NCBI GenBank assembly: GCA_034336665.1 | Contig: CM067568.1 | Location: 13,425,983-13,489,982, forward strand | Origin: Luscinia megarhynchos | Taxonomy: Eukaryota; Chordata; Aves; Passeriformes; Turdidae | Direction: 5' to 3' | Length of the DNA: 64,000 nt | Part shown: in pieces, positions 48,201 to 58,505 of the stretch | Layout of the letters: each line of letters starts with the position of its first letter | Position numbering within the stretch: position 1 is the stretch's first letter | Notes under the pieces: generated by a model | Told to the model about the DNA's origin: nothing | Database searches by the model: none | Seen by the model: the letters and a program-made list of their open reading frames with translations, nothing else | Made by a program: the position numbers and the translations under genes

Positions 48201-49714
48201 GAATATGGACAGTGTTCCCCTTTTCTTTTGCTCAGCTGGACATTGCTGTTTCCAGTATGCTGTAATGAATTATGACTCCTTAAATTGTGCTGGAACAGCC
48301 CACCTGTCTCCTTCACACTCAACCTAAGCAGAAGCTTAGACATGACTAGCACCTAAGAAGAGTGGTAAGGAAGGAGAACCATCCAGCTTGGGGCAGTAAT
48401 TGATTTCCTCATGACAGAATTTGGACTAAGATCTAATTTGGGCTTGCACAGGTACAAAGGAATAACTCAAAAGTTTTCAGGAAAAGAATAACCCACCTTC
48501 ATTTGTTTAAGACCAAGGGGCTGATTGTCCTCTACCAAATTAGTCAATACAGAATGCTTCTCCTTGGTCCATCACAGCAGTTGTTAAGCTGTAGAAAGTA
48601 AAAAGGCTATTGTAAAAATCTTTCTTAATACTCAGTTTGCATCAAGGAGAAGCTTAGGACTTCCAGTACTTATAGGGGGCCTATAGGAAAGAGGGAGAAG
48701 GACTCCTTGTCAGGGAATGTAGTGTTAAAATGAGAGATAATGACTTTTAACTGAAAGCGGGAGACTCAGGCTAAATATTAGGAAGTCCCTCTTTACTGTG
48801 AGGGTGGTGAGACACTAGAATAAATTTGCCAGAGTAGTAGAGACATTCCTGGGACTGTTCAGGGCCAGACTGGATCGGCCTTTGAGCAGCCTGGTCTAGT
48901 GGAATATGGCAGAGGGTTGGGACAAGATGATTTTCAGGTCCCTTCCAAACCCGACCATTCTATGATTTGGTTTCCTGGTGTAAGAACCCTCTTCAGGCAT
49001 AGCTGCTGCTATGTAAATCTGTTTGTTGAAGAAGTGCTTGGGTTCACTTGTGTTTACAGCCTGCAAAAAAACCCAGATGCTCCAAAGTAGATTGTTGCAA
49101 AATCCTAGTGCAACTTGTTAGAGCACCAGGTTAAGTTGCAAGAATCCACTGATGAATACAGATACATGAGCTGTTCTTCTGAGTAAATGCTATTCTGTCG
49201 TTGTTTCCAGAAACCAAACTGTGACTATGCAGTCGGTCTGATGAAAGCCCTGGAGCTAGCAATGGTGCAATGGAAAACTGTGCTACGGTATTTTGAAGAG
49301 CTTTATGCTCTGAGTGTTGAAAATGCAGACCCTCATAGTGCAAGCACTATCAAGAAACAATTTATTGGGCCCAAAATCCGGAAGATCAAGCTGATGGGAG
49401 ATCTGCTGACCAATGCTCGCAGGCTTGACTGTTCCCAGGATGGCAGAAATAGTCTTGGGGATTACTTTATGGACCGGCTGCAGAAAGAGTTCAGGACCAG
49501 CATAGAGCCAGAGTCTAGTGATCACTGCAGCCCCTGCCCGCCTCTCCAGCAGTGCACAGGAGCGGCAGAAGGTCTGAAGCGACCCCAGAGAGAGTGCTCC
49601 CAGCACAGAAATGGCATAGGGCCAATATATGCAACCATACACTGCACCACGATGCTGCCACAGTGTAACGATGGCACGGGAGCAAAGGTGAAGCAGGGCA
49701 GGGAGGGCCTTTAA
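45022..49714 (+). CDS. Ferritoid-like divergent ferritin (three coding exons, 277 residues)
   Basis: The coding exons are 45022-45204, 47837-47983 and 49211-49714, with GT-AG introns in phase 0. Exon 2 encodes 49 residues, as in ferritin heavy chain, and the ferritin domain aligns to human FTH1 without gaps from about residue 32 to 170 ([32 protein letters not shown]). Of the FTH1 ferroxidase ligands, E61 and E62 remain (E85, E86). E27, Y34, H65, E107 and Q141 become Q51, L58, A89, W131 and K165, so iron oxidation is unlikely. The N-terminus carries S-K-R-P-R, a K-R-x-R type nuclear signal. Avian ferritoid is known as a ferritin-like nuclear carrier of ferritin in corneal epithelium, and this gene fits that description. 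The usual third ferritin intron (after DPH) is absent, and a tail of about 73 residues follows the fold. The start could be 45022 or 45037. An unnamed ferritin paralogue is the alternative. Confidence 0.88.
45898..46667 (-). repeat. Right arm of the large inverted repeat, inside intron 1 of the ferritin-like gene
   Basis: This is the reverse-complement partner of 44090-44801, separated from it by about 1.1 kb that contains the CpG island and exon 1. The most similar core is 46448-46564. It is somewhat longer than the left arm because of small insertions. It lies wholly within intron 1, so the arm would be transcribed, whereas the left arm lies upstream of the predicted start. Confidence 0.85.
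46779..47275 (-). mobile_element. CR1 retroposon, antisense, in intron 1 of the ferritin-like gene
   Basis: It begins with TTATAGAATGACCTGGCTTG and runs through CCCCCTGCCATGTGCAGGGA, CACCACCCTCACAGTAAAGA and GTTTGAAGCCATTCCCCCTT. It then continues through GTCCCTTCAGGTACTGGAAG and CAGGCTGAACAAACCCAATT, all in the order expected for a reversed CR1 3' region. The 160-codon frame across it is a by-product. Confidence 0.95.
47837..47983 (+). CDS. Ferritoid-like gene, exon 2
   Basis: The exon has 147 bases, 49 codons, between TGTGCTTAG and GTGAGTAG. It encodes the end of helix A and helix B of the ferritin fold ([18 protein letters not shown] and [10 protein letters not shown]), plus the ferritin-typical RGG. 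The length equals that of exon 2 in ferritin heavy-chain genes. Confidence 0.93.
48658..48968 (+). mobile_element. CR1 retroposon, sense, in intron 2 of the ferritin-like gene
   Basis: CTTCCAGTACTTATAGGGGG, CTCTTTACTGTGAGGGTGGT, CAGCCTGGTCTAGTGGAATA and CCGACCATTCTATGATTTGG follow the CR1 3' end in order. The copy is moderately diverged. Confidence 0.95.
49211..49714 (+). CDS. Ferritoid-like gene, exon 3 with stop
   Basis: The acceptor is TTTCCAG. The exon encodes helices C, D and E of the fold ([18 protein letters not shown] to [12 protein letters not shown]), then a long tail containing several cysteines and ending KVKQGREGL before TAA. In ferritin heavy-chain genes an intron splits this region after DPH. 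Here the frame is continuous. Confidence 0.9.
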   Translation, partial: KPNCDYAVGLMKALELAMVQWKTVLRYFEELYALSVENADPHSASTIKKQFIGPKIRKIKLMGDLLTNARRLDCSQDGRNSLGDYFMDRLQKEFRTSIEPESSDHCSPCPPLQQCTGAAEGLKRPQRECSQHRNGIGPIYATIHCTTMLPQCNDGTGAKVKQGREGL

Positions 49715-52700
49715 CGCTGAGGCTGCTGCAGCTCCTCAGGCAGACCTGTCCCGAGGCTGGAGCTAGGACCACAACTCAGGAGACAGATGCTTTATCACTC
49801 CTGCTTTACACCCTGTCCCCTCATCCTCTGCTGAGTCACAGCTCAAAATCTAGCCTTACTACTATTTGCTTTAAATGACAGCAAGGTTGCCAGCTAGATT
49901 TATCTATGCAATTCTTCCTAGAAGCCAAAAGTTCTTAAGCTTCCTCTTTTTCTTAAATCATTAATAGGATTAGTTAGTGCAAATTATTTTGAGAATATAT
50001 GTAATTTTTATTAAAACTAATTAAAAAAAAAAAACACTGCACCTTTAGTGCAAAGAAACTTTTATGTGGCAGAAAATCCAAATATTTAGTTTTATATTAC
50101 TGAATATTTTATATTGCTATTTGGTATTTTAAATTACTAACAAGTATAGTAACATAATGAACTTTTTAAAAATACTTGCTTGAAAACAAAGTTTTTTAGT
50201 CTTATTTTAATCATAGTAGCAATTCAAATAAGTAGTCTAATGCATTTACTGATCAGCTACTTCTAGTGGTATACTTCTTCAGGATGAAGGATGCAAACAT
50301 TTCCTCAACAGTGGGAATAAGAAAATATTCTGATTTCTCTATAGTTATTGCCTAGTTGGCTTTTTTCATCCTCAGAAAGCAGATGAGAGAGAAATCAGGA
50401 GTTCTGATTAGATAAGAACTTTAGAGGTCCTAGGGCACATTTTGCAAGTGTCACCGAAGAGAGTAGCTCTAGGACTTTGTCCAGACTTAACATAGGATGA
50501 TTCCTTTAATTATGATACAGACCCTATCTCAGCTAGCTGACTAAAGCTATTACTGTGGCACTTCTGCTATTTCTTATATTCCCTATTTGGTCCCAAGTAG
50601 GGGCATGAGATCCTAGTGAAATACCAGCACACTTAACTAGAATTGTATCAGGGAGAACGGCTACTCATTAGTTTTGCCTTTCAGTTAGGGCAGTGTTAGC
50701 CAGCTTGGTTCAAGTGCAGAGGTGTCCAAATTCCTCTCATTAGTCTCCTACTAGAGTGCCTCATTCCATACCCTGGGGCTCCCAAGGTCACCTAAGAAGA
50801 GCAACTGGCTAGATCAGCTGCCTGCAGTTAGGGATTTTTTGTCATTATATACATCTTTTATGCAGTTGGGGTTTGATTCATTGGAAGATTGCCTCACACT
50901 TTTGTGTAATACTTTAGCTGATGCTCCTGTTTTGCTTGAAAATAAATTCAGTTCCATGTCTGCATCTCCAGTGTATTCCTCAATTCACCACCCAGCCATG
51001 CTGGTATTCTTCTCCAAGAGATTTTGCATATGTATACAAAGCTGCACCAGCATTTTTCTACATCTAAGGAAGTTGTGCATGATGGAAGAGAATGACAGTA
51101 TGAAAATAAATGCCAGAAAACTGCATTACTATAAAAGCACTGCACAATGAAACATTTTTAGTAAACTCTGATACAGCTGCAGTTAAGTAGCAATTTCTGC
51201 AAAGCCCACCTTCTGTTGGTGTTGTAACATGGGACAGAAAATTACAACGCAGATGCTTTCCCAATCATTTCTGTGAATGTGGTTCAACTTTGGGGTGGGG
51301 ATGGGGAACACAACCACTTTAAAACAACCTCTGTATTCATCTATAAAAATACTGCCATATGCCACAGGAATAGCTCAAAGCACTTTAAGAATCACGCTAG
51401 ATTTGCCTGTGTTGAGATTGCTGCTCTCTTAATACAGCAGGAGTTTAAAAGATATTTCCATCTGGGCTAGATTCCATCACCCATCCTCATGCTGAGCATA
51501 CCTTACTCAACAATTAGTTCCACTGACTGCAACTCAACATGAATAAGAGCAATGGAATCTGTCCCTCCCATATTAAAATACAGCCCGCTAAATGTGAACA
51601 GAACAAAGCTACTAACTGAATTCTAAACTAGCACCGCATAAAACTACTTCATGCACTACTAGTAATGTTTGACCTACTTGTAAAACAACCTTCACCTTTT
51701 AAAAGCTGATGACCTTCTGAAACATAGTTACAGCCTCCTCCTAGTTACAGCCTCCTCCATGGTTTACAGCACTTAAACTTTTGCCTTAAACAAAGTCTAA
51801 CATAACAAAGAACCCAACTTTTAAATTTTTCCAAACAAGACTTACTTGTCTCTTATTTTTCCATGAGTAGTGCCATGTCTGTTTCTCAGACTACTCATAT
51901 TCATCTTCTAACCAAATGTATCCACACACTTTAAGAATTTAAGTCTTTTTCTCTCCCTTTTCCTTTGCCAGAACACGTTCTGGGCACTCTGCCTGAAAAG
52001 ACAATTCTATTAATTTCAGATAAACTCACAATCAGCTGTTTCCCCAGCCTCTACCATCTGAAAAAAGAAAAAAAACATCAATTAGTTACTGTAGATAATA
52101 AGCTCTTCTTGTCCACGTGCTGCATCTGCTGAGAGAGTACAAATGCTTGTGAATATGGTCTCAGATTTAACAGTACCTATCAGTTCTGTATAGGATAAGT
52201 CTATCCGTGTTTCTCAATGTAGGAAATACAATCTGTTTCTGCCTTCCCAGCTTCCTTTTCAATCACATCCTGAAAAATATTTTATCAAGGATGAATGTAG
52301 AATAGGTTAAGGCAACAGCTCTTACAGAAACTTTGCAAATTCTCTTTCCTGAATGCTTATTGATCCACACTCTCTATATCTGTACTTCCAAAGCCATGCC
52401 CAAACAATCCAAACAACCTGGGACAGCTCTGAATAGCTAGTGCAGCACCAGTACCCTAAACACAGCATCCAAAGTGGAAGCTCAGGAGAGACCTAATCTT
52501 TAGTGAAATCATGAGTTTCAGCCCCAGAGGCTTCCAAAGAGGTTTAACAATTGGAATCCTTGTAAAATGCTTGTCATAAGCACTACCTATGGTTGCCTGC
52601 TCTCAAAGTGAGGAATGTACTTAAAAGTCTCCAAGTGGAGTGTCCTTCATCCTCTCCACACAAAACCAAGAAGAGCATCTCAGGGTTTGTTCTTTGCAAG

Positions 52701-54110
52701 GATGTTTTTTCAGGCCTCATTGTATGTGGCAACATCCTTCTGAACAAACCTGTCTTTGGGAATTACACTGGAAAGTGGATGTTAGCAGTGGCAGCAGCAG
52801 GGAATCAGACTCAGAATTTTTAGGACTGGATGAGACTCTGAAGATCAGCATGTCCAAACCCAAAGGAAGGTGTCCTCAATGGCATTTTCACTGGAGGACC
52901 ACTGTGTGGTCACAGCCTTCTCCTGACCTTTTCACTTGGAGGAATTCATGCACTTGAGCCCACATCCATGGGCAATTATTGGCAAACTCCCTGTAGTGCT
53001 TGTCCAAGGCCCAGGTTTGTTACCACTCTGCCCAAGGTAACAGCTACTCACTCAACTCCCTGAGTGTCTTTTCCTGGGGTCACATATAAGCTAGAAACAC
53101 AGAGAGGCAGAATAGGCTGCAGTAACTGTCTAAATATTAGGTAAAATTGCCTTTTTCCAAAAATTAAGCCAAGTCTGGAGAGAATTTAAGTCTTCAACAG
53201 GTCACTGCCAGCACCAAGCCTTTTTACATATTCAGTTGTTACAGCATAATACTCTTTCTCATTTAAACTTATTTTACGTTATTGTAAACCTTGCACTGTT
53301 TTGAATACAAATTATTTTTATTTTGTTAGCTGTTCAATAAAAATTTAGAACCAAGTATCTTTATTCCTTCTGGATCACAGAATGTCTGTAATAACATTGA
53401 AGTGTCTCCACAAATTTGCCACTCTGCCTCTCAGAAACAGCTGGGAGATACATTTCTAAGTGTGTAGGGGTGGTCAGTAGCTGATCTCCTCCTTGGGACA
53501 TATTGCTTTTCAGCACTGGGTAAAATGAAAGAATTAATTTTTTCAGAGTCCAAAACATACAGTTTTATCTTTAAATAAAACTTCTAGCTTTTAGGAATAC
53601 TGACAGAATGTGACTTACAGGTCTCATCTTTATCTGTACTCAAAGATATTTAGGTAAGTAGAAAATGGGGAGCGCAGATTAGGAATTTTTACCAAAAAAC
53701 AAATCGTGTAACAATAAAAGAAACCACCATCATGACAGTGCATCTGAGAAGTCATAGGCAGAGGGACTGGGGATTGATCATTGATGGACCTTTTTTACCT
53801 TCTGCAATTCTGTCAGTCAGCCCCTTGCCCCACTGAAGACAGAGCTTTGCTGCTGATTTTGATCAAGCTGAAATTTCACCAGCGTTTATAACTGCAGAAC
53901 AGAAATTAATTTTAGCTTGTGGGACATTAAATATATGCACTACTATTTTTTATCATTAAGTCAGTGATAGCTCAATTACTGAATGCCTCTGTGAAGAACC
54001 TAATTTCTCATCTCAAATGATACTTAAAAAACCAGAGCAAAAACTCTGGCACCCTTGAGAGACGTTCCTAAAAGGCATTTCCCCAAGCTCCAAACTCTCC
54101 CACTGCTAGA
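49715..54110. other. 3' UTR of the ferritin-like gene and MYOD1 upstream region
   Basis: Possible poly(A) signals follow the ferritin-like stop: ATTAAA at 50010-50015, before a run of A that may be genomic, and AATAAA at 50941-50946. The rest is AT-rich and without a gene, including a tandem duplication of about 19-20 bases near 51731-51770 (TTACAGCCTCCTCC unit). Mammalian MyoD has a distal regulatory region about 5 kb upstream. Here that distance falls at the 3' end of the ferritin-like gene. I recognise no specific element. Confidence 0.45.
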
Positions 54111-54765
54111 ATAAATCCTTATCGCGCGGGCCATCCAACCGCAGCAAAACGCCACGGAGTGAGATCCGTCTCTCCGAAGGTTTCCGAGTGAAGGCGAACA
54201 GAGCTGGAAGAGGAACGCGGAGTGCCGGGGCTCGCAGAGATTCCCAAGAGAAGGAAGGCGGCGCTTCCCGCTGGGACAGGTCCGCAGCGCCACCGGGCGG
54301 CCGCCACCGGCCCGTCCCGCACCTCCCGCCGTGTCCCCGCCGTGTCCCCGCTTCCCCTCTGCCCCGCACTATCCCGGCTGCCCGCCGTGTCCCGTGGAGC
54401 CCGCCCCCACGAACGCCCCCGCAGTAGTTACCCGTGTGCCGCGGACAGGCCAGTCCAGGGGCTGGGGGCTCGCTCCCCGTGAGGAGCCGGCGGAGCCGTC
54501 ACCGGTGCGTGCGGGGACCGCGGGGCGAGCGGCCCGCGGCACCCGGCACTGTGGGGCACCGCGGCGGCTGCTCTCCGCGGCGCGGCGGCGGGGCGGGCTG
54601 CTGAGAAAGGAAAAAAAGCTGGGGGAAATGCAGCCAGCCCTGCGCGCAGCCGGGCCGCCGCTGCCCCTGCCCCAGAGGGACAGCGCGCCCCCCCGCCGCC
54701 CCGGCCCGCCCGGCCGCGCCCCCCGACCCGCCCCGTCCCGACCCGCCGCACCGGGGGGCTCGGCC

Positions 54766-54772
54766 ATAAATA
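54766..54772 (+). promoter_or_regulatory. MYOD1: MYOD1 TATA-like box
   Basis: ATAAATA lies in a GC-rich context about 210 bases before the start codon. With normal spacing it predicts transcription from about 54795 and a 5' leader of about 180 bases, which is plausible for MYOD1. Confidence 0.7.
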
Positions 54773-54976
54773 CGGCCCCGAGTGGCGCTCCCGGACCGGC
54801 GCGGCTGGGGAGGGGGTCGGGCCAGCAGGCAGTGCTGGTGGCCTCGCCTGGGAAAGGCTGCGAGGGTCTCGGCTCTGCGCACCCGCCCGGCCGCAGAGCT
54901 GCCCGGCCGAAGGCCCCTCCGTTCTGAGCCCCTCGCTGTCCCCTCCGGCCCGGCCGCTGTCCCCTCTGCCGCCCCC

Positions 54977-55531
54977 ATGGACTTACTGGGCCCCATGGAG
55001 ATGACGGAGGGCTCCCTCTGCTCCTTCACAGCCGCCGATGACTTCTACGATGACCCGTGCTTCAACACGTCGGACATGCACTTCTTCGAGGACCTGGACC
55101 CGCGGCTGGTGCACGTCGGGGGCCTGCTGAAGCCCGAGGAGCACCCGCACCACCACGGGCACCACCACGGGCACGAGGAGGAGCACGTCCGGGCGCCCAG
55201 CGGGCACCACCAGGCCGGCCGCTGCCTGCTGTGGGCCTGCAAGGCGTGCAAGAGGAAGACCACCAACGCCGACCGCCGCAAGGCCGCCACCATGAGGGAG
55301 CGCCGGCGGCTCAGCAAGGTCAACGAGGCCTTCGAGACCCTCAAGCGCTGCACCTCCACCAACCCCAACCAGCGCCTGCCCAAGGTGGAGATCCTGCGCA
55401 ACGCCATCCGCTACATCGAGAGCCTGCAGGCCCTGCTGCGGGAGCAGGAGGACGCTTATTACCCGGTGCTGGAGCACTACAGCGGGGAATCGGACGCCTC
55501 CAGCCCCCGCTCCAACTGCTCCGATGGCATG
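54977..55531 (+). CDS. MYOD1: MYOD1 exon 1 coding part
   Basis: It has 185 codons covering the activation domain and the entire basic helix-loop-helix, ending ...NCSDGM before GTGAGT. The ATG is preceded by CCCCC, and the next residues [11 protein letters not shown] are family-typical, so the start is secure. A longer in-frame extension to 54782 is only the open 5' leader. Confidence 0.98.
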
Positions 55532-57864
55532 GTGAGTGCCCCAGGGAGGACTCCCTGCCACCGAGGTGCCCTGGGCGCTCTTGGTCCAAACCTGAGCAGG
55601 ACGAGTCGCCTCTTCCTGCCCTTCCTATAGCAGCTGCCTTCGGTACCTCCCCAGGCAGAAGACAAAGTCCTTCTTCGTGCCTTGAGCACCTGCAACGAGG
55701 GGAGGTGGGGTCCCCACACGGCAGGATCTCTGGGAAAGAAGAACAATCCCTTACACATTTCTTCCCTGGGATAAGAAGTTAGGCAGGTTCCCCACGTCCT
55801 GGAGGAGCCAGGGCAAAGCTGCTGGGGGAGGACTTTGGGAAGCTACCTGGGGCACTGCCTGTGCTCCCGTAGCTCCTGAGGCATTCCTGTTTCCATCTTC
55901 TGCTGTATCATTACCTTTGAATCCTCTTAAGGACAGCAGAGAGCAAGGGCCCCCTAGGACATGGGAGTTACACGGGAATTGGTAAGAGTCTGGGTTTTGC
56001 TTTGTGCCATTCACTATGACAACAGGAGGAGGGTCTAAGCAATAGGAATTGTTTTTCTTGACCCTTAAGAAAAAGATTCTCTATTTCCCTTCTCACTCAC
56101 TTCATCCCGTCCATAGACATTTACAAGCAATAGGAAGGAGAATCCAGGCTTTCAGTCCTGTTTGTAAATTATGGGTATGGGAGAAGGGTGGGTGCCAGAG
56201 AGGTGTCTCATCCCCATATCTTCTGGCTGGGGCTGTAGGTTCAGCCTCTGGTCTGACTCTGGGCTGGTGGGACATGGTGACCAGAGTCCAGGACAGCTCT
56301 CTGGCCATAAACTGCACTTTCAGACCAGAGATTGCTTTTTGTGCTCTGGTGAGGATAATCGTTACTGGGTTAAGTATCTGTGACTCTGAGATACTCAACA
56401 GATTGGAGAGATTTACACAAATGATTCCTCTTCACGATACAGCCTCTTTTAATAGAGGAATTTCATTGTGGATTAGAGTATTGGAAACTATATTAGTCAA
56501 TGTTCCAGAACATTTTCTATACAAAATGGAAATGGGAAGAGAAACTTGAAGAAATACAAAGGGACAAGGTAGACAAAGGCTTTTAAAGAGGAATTAATGT
56601 TTAGAAAAATCTTCAAAAACTAAATAAAAAATACATAATTCCGCTTTCAGTGTCTCTGTTGTAAACTAAAGATACATGAAGAGCTGTATCTGACCAGAAT
56701 GCTGGAAAGCTTCATCTGATCTGTGAAGCTGCAGCATTCGATGCAGTAGTGGTAACTTTCCTGTGGAACAGCTGTGCCACATAAAATATTCTGGGGTGGA
56801 TGCCCTTCTAGCCAAGTTATGTTCTTCCTTACTCAAAGAATCTACAACTTAATAGCATTTCAGCCAGGATTGGAATGATGGCACAGACCAGAACCTGAAA
56901 TATGAAATGAGATGGTTACTGGGATTTGGGTAAGAGTGTGAGCTCACTGGGATTTCTCTCCTTCACAGATGGAGTACAGCGGGCCTCCTTGCAGCTCTCG
57001 CAGAAGGAACAGCTATGACAGCAGCTACTACTCAGAGTCCCCAAATGGTGAGTACATGCCCTAACAGCAGTGTGAAACACTGAGAAAGAGGCAGGCAGTG
57101 CAGCAGCTTTGCTGTGCCTGCTCCCTGTCCAGCTGGGCTGAGACAGGAACCTGCCTTTCCAGCCAGCGAGCCATTGCTGCTTCTAGAGGCACTGGCTTTC
57201 CTCTAGGTATATTTGCAAATATGGGGATGTGTTACAGCTGTATTTCCTATTTTGCAAATCTAACAGTTGGACAGAAGTATGTTATTCTCTGCAATTAATT
57301 TCAGCATTTAACCATATTCTACATGAAGACTTCTTACTCTATCATTGATCCAAATTTGAGTAATTTATGATTGTTTCAGATCTGTTATTCCCTTTCTCTG
57401 GACACAGTGAAGCCCTAGATCCTCCCTGTCCCCAGAGCAGCACACTGTGGTTGGGCCTCTGTTCCATTTTGAAATTACAATCTGTTTTCTGATAATTGGT
57501 GTCCTTCACCAGTGTTTGTTTTCCTGTGAGTCCTCACATGCTCACAAACATGTACTGCCCACTGATTTAAGTACCCACTGGATAATCTAAGTGCCTTTTT
57601 GTCTGTTTTTTAGATCCAAAGCATGGGAAGAGTTCTGTTGTTTCCAGTCTTGATTGCCTCTCAAGCATTGTAGAGAGGATTTCCACGGATAATTCCACAT
57701 GCCCTATACTGCCTCCAGTGGAAACTGTTGCTGAAGGGAGTCCCTGTTCCCCTGCAGAAGGAGTGAGTCTGAGTGATGGTGGAGCCCAAATTCCTTCTCC
57801 TACCGACTGCACCCCTCTTCCCCAGGATAACAGCAGCAGCAACCCCATCTACCAAGTGCTTTAA
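54977..57864 (+). CDS. MYOD1: MyoD myogenic bHLH transcription factor (three coding exons, 294 residues)
   Basis: The coding exons are 54977-55531, 56969-57047 and 57614-57864, with intron phases 0 and 1. The protein starts [17 protein letters not shown] and ends NPIYQVL, matching avian MyoD throughout. Residues 1-52 form the acidic activation region. A histidine-rich stretch follows at 56-70. The Cys/His-rich [14 protein letters not shown] is at about 83-96. The basic region at about 97-111 includes the myogenic Ala-Thr pair in [12 protein letters not shown], and the HLH spans about 112-152. The amphipathic helix III ([14 protein letters not shown]) is at 222-235. As known for the family, MyoD dimerises with E proteins, binds CANNTG sites in the nucleus and drives skeletal muscle determination. 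MYF5, MYF6 and MYOG are excluded by the N-terminus and helix III sequence. I see no disabling change. Confidence 0.99.
55532..56968 (+). other. MYOD1: MYOD1 intron 1
   Basis: The intron has 1437 bases with a GTGAGT donor and a TTCACAG acceptor. It contains no repeat that I can name and no separate gene. Confidence 0.95.
56969..57047 (+). CDS. MYOD1: MYOD1 exon 2
   Basis: This short exon encodes [19 protein letters not shown] and then YYSESPN, with one base left over for the Asp codon shared with exon 3. The donor is GTGAGT. Confidence 0.98.
57614..57864 (+). CDS. MYOD1: MYOD1 exon 3 coding part with stop
   Basis: The acceptor is TTTTTTAG. The exon encodes the C-terminal region from [10 protein letters not shown], including helix III, to NPIYQVL and TAA. 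Confidence 0.98.
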
Positions 57865-58505
57865 GGACCCCTCCAGCTGGACTGCACCAAAACCAATTTG
57901 CTCTGTTTGGCCTCATTCAGGACCTGCCTTCTAAGGTTGAAAAGACTTCGTAAGACTTGTTCCAGTTTTAAAATATCACTGAAAATTCCTTCAACTATAT
58001 AACTTTGCAAACCTGTATCACTTCAAAATACACATAGTTATTTATTGGTTGTTAACCTAAAGTTATTTAATATGTCTAGAGATAAAATTGTACCCCATGA
58101 AATGGCCAATGTTTAATCTGGGCTGTGGAGAATAGGAAGCTGGCTTTTGAATGTGGAGGAAAATAGAAGTCTACAGCAGTAATGGCATGATAGATCCTTC
58201 CTATTACTCCTGTTCTGGCCAAAATAAGGTTGTGGACCATTTTTTATAAAATTTTTGTATAATTGTAAATAAGAGTTGCTTTCCAAAAAAAAAAAAAAGA
58301 AAAAAGGAAAAAAGAGCAAAATAAATAAACTAAAAAAAAAAAAAGAAAAAAACCCCAAAACTTTAAACAAAAAGGGGGAAAATTAAAAAATATTTAATAT
58401 TGCTTGGTTTGTTGTGTCAAACTTTAACTTTATATATTTATACGATGTGGTTGCCAAGAATGTTTTCGACACTATTCTAAATAAAGACCCTTATTTATAA
58501 AATCT
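57865..58505 (+). other. MYOD1: MYOD1 3' UTR
   Basis: About 640 bases of AT-rich trailer contain two A-rich tracts (58284-58352) and end shortly after a poly(A) signal. The exact cleavage site is not visible. An internal AATAAATAAA-type string near 58319 could serve as an alternative signal. Confidence 0.8.
58480..58485 (+). terminator. MYOD1: MYOD1 poly(A) signal
   Basis: AATAAA is followed within about 30 bases by a GT-rich stretch (TCTGTGGTGTT), the usual arrangement for cleavage and polyadenylation. Confidence 0.8.

Larger units (their letters stand above)
54120..55700. promoter_or_regulatory. MYOD1: CpG island over the MYOD1 promoter and exon 1
   Basis: The sequence is GC- and CpG-dense from about 54.12 kb to about 55.7 kb, with several GC-box-like GGGCGGG/CCCGCCC strings close to the start. 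All the long frames on both strands here, up to 198 codons, result from the GC richness, except the MYOD1 frame. Confidence 0.9.

Noticed and set aside
54331..55589. Long open frames on both strands around MYOD1 exon 1 (up to 198 codons)
   Set aside because: They are GC-rich shadows in the CpG island with alanine-, proline-, arginine- and glycine-heavy content. Only the MYOD1 frame has homology and correct splice sites.
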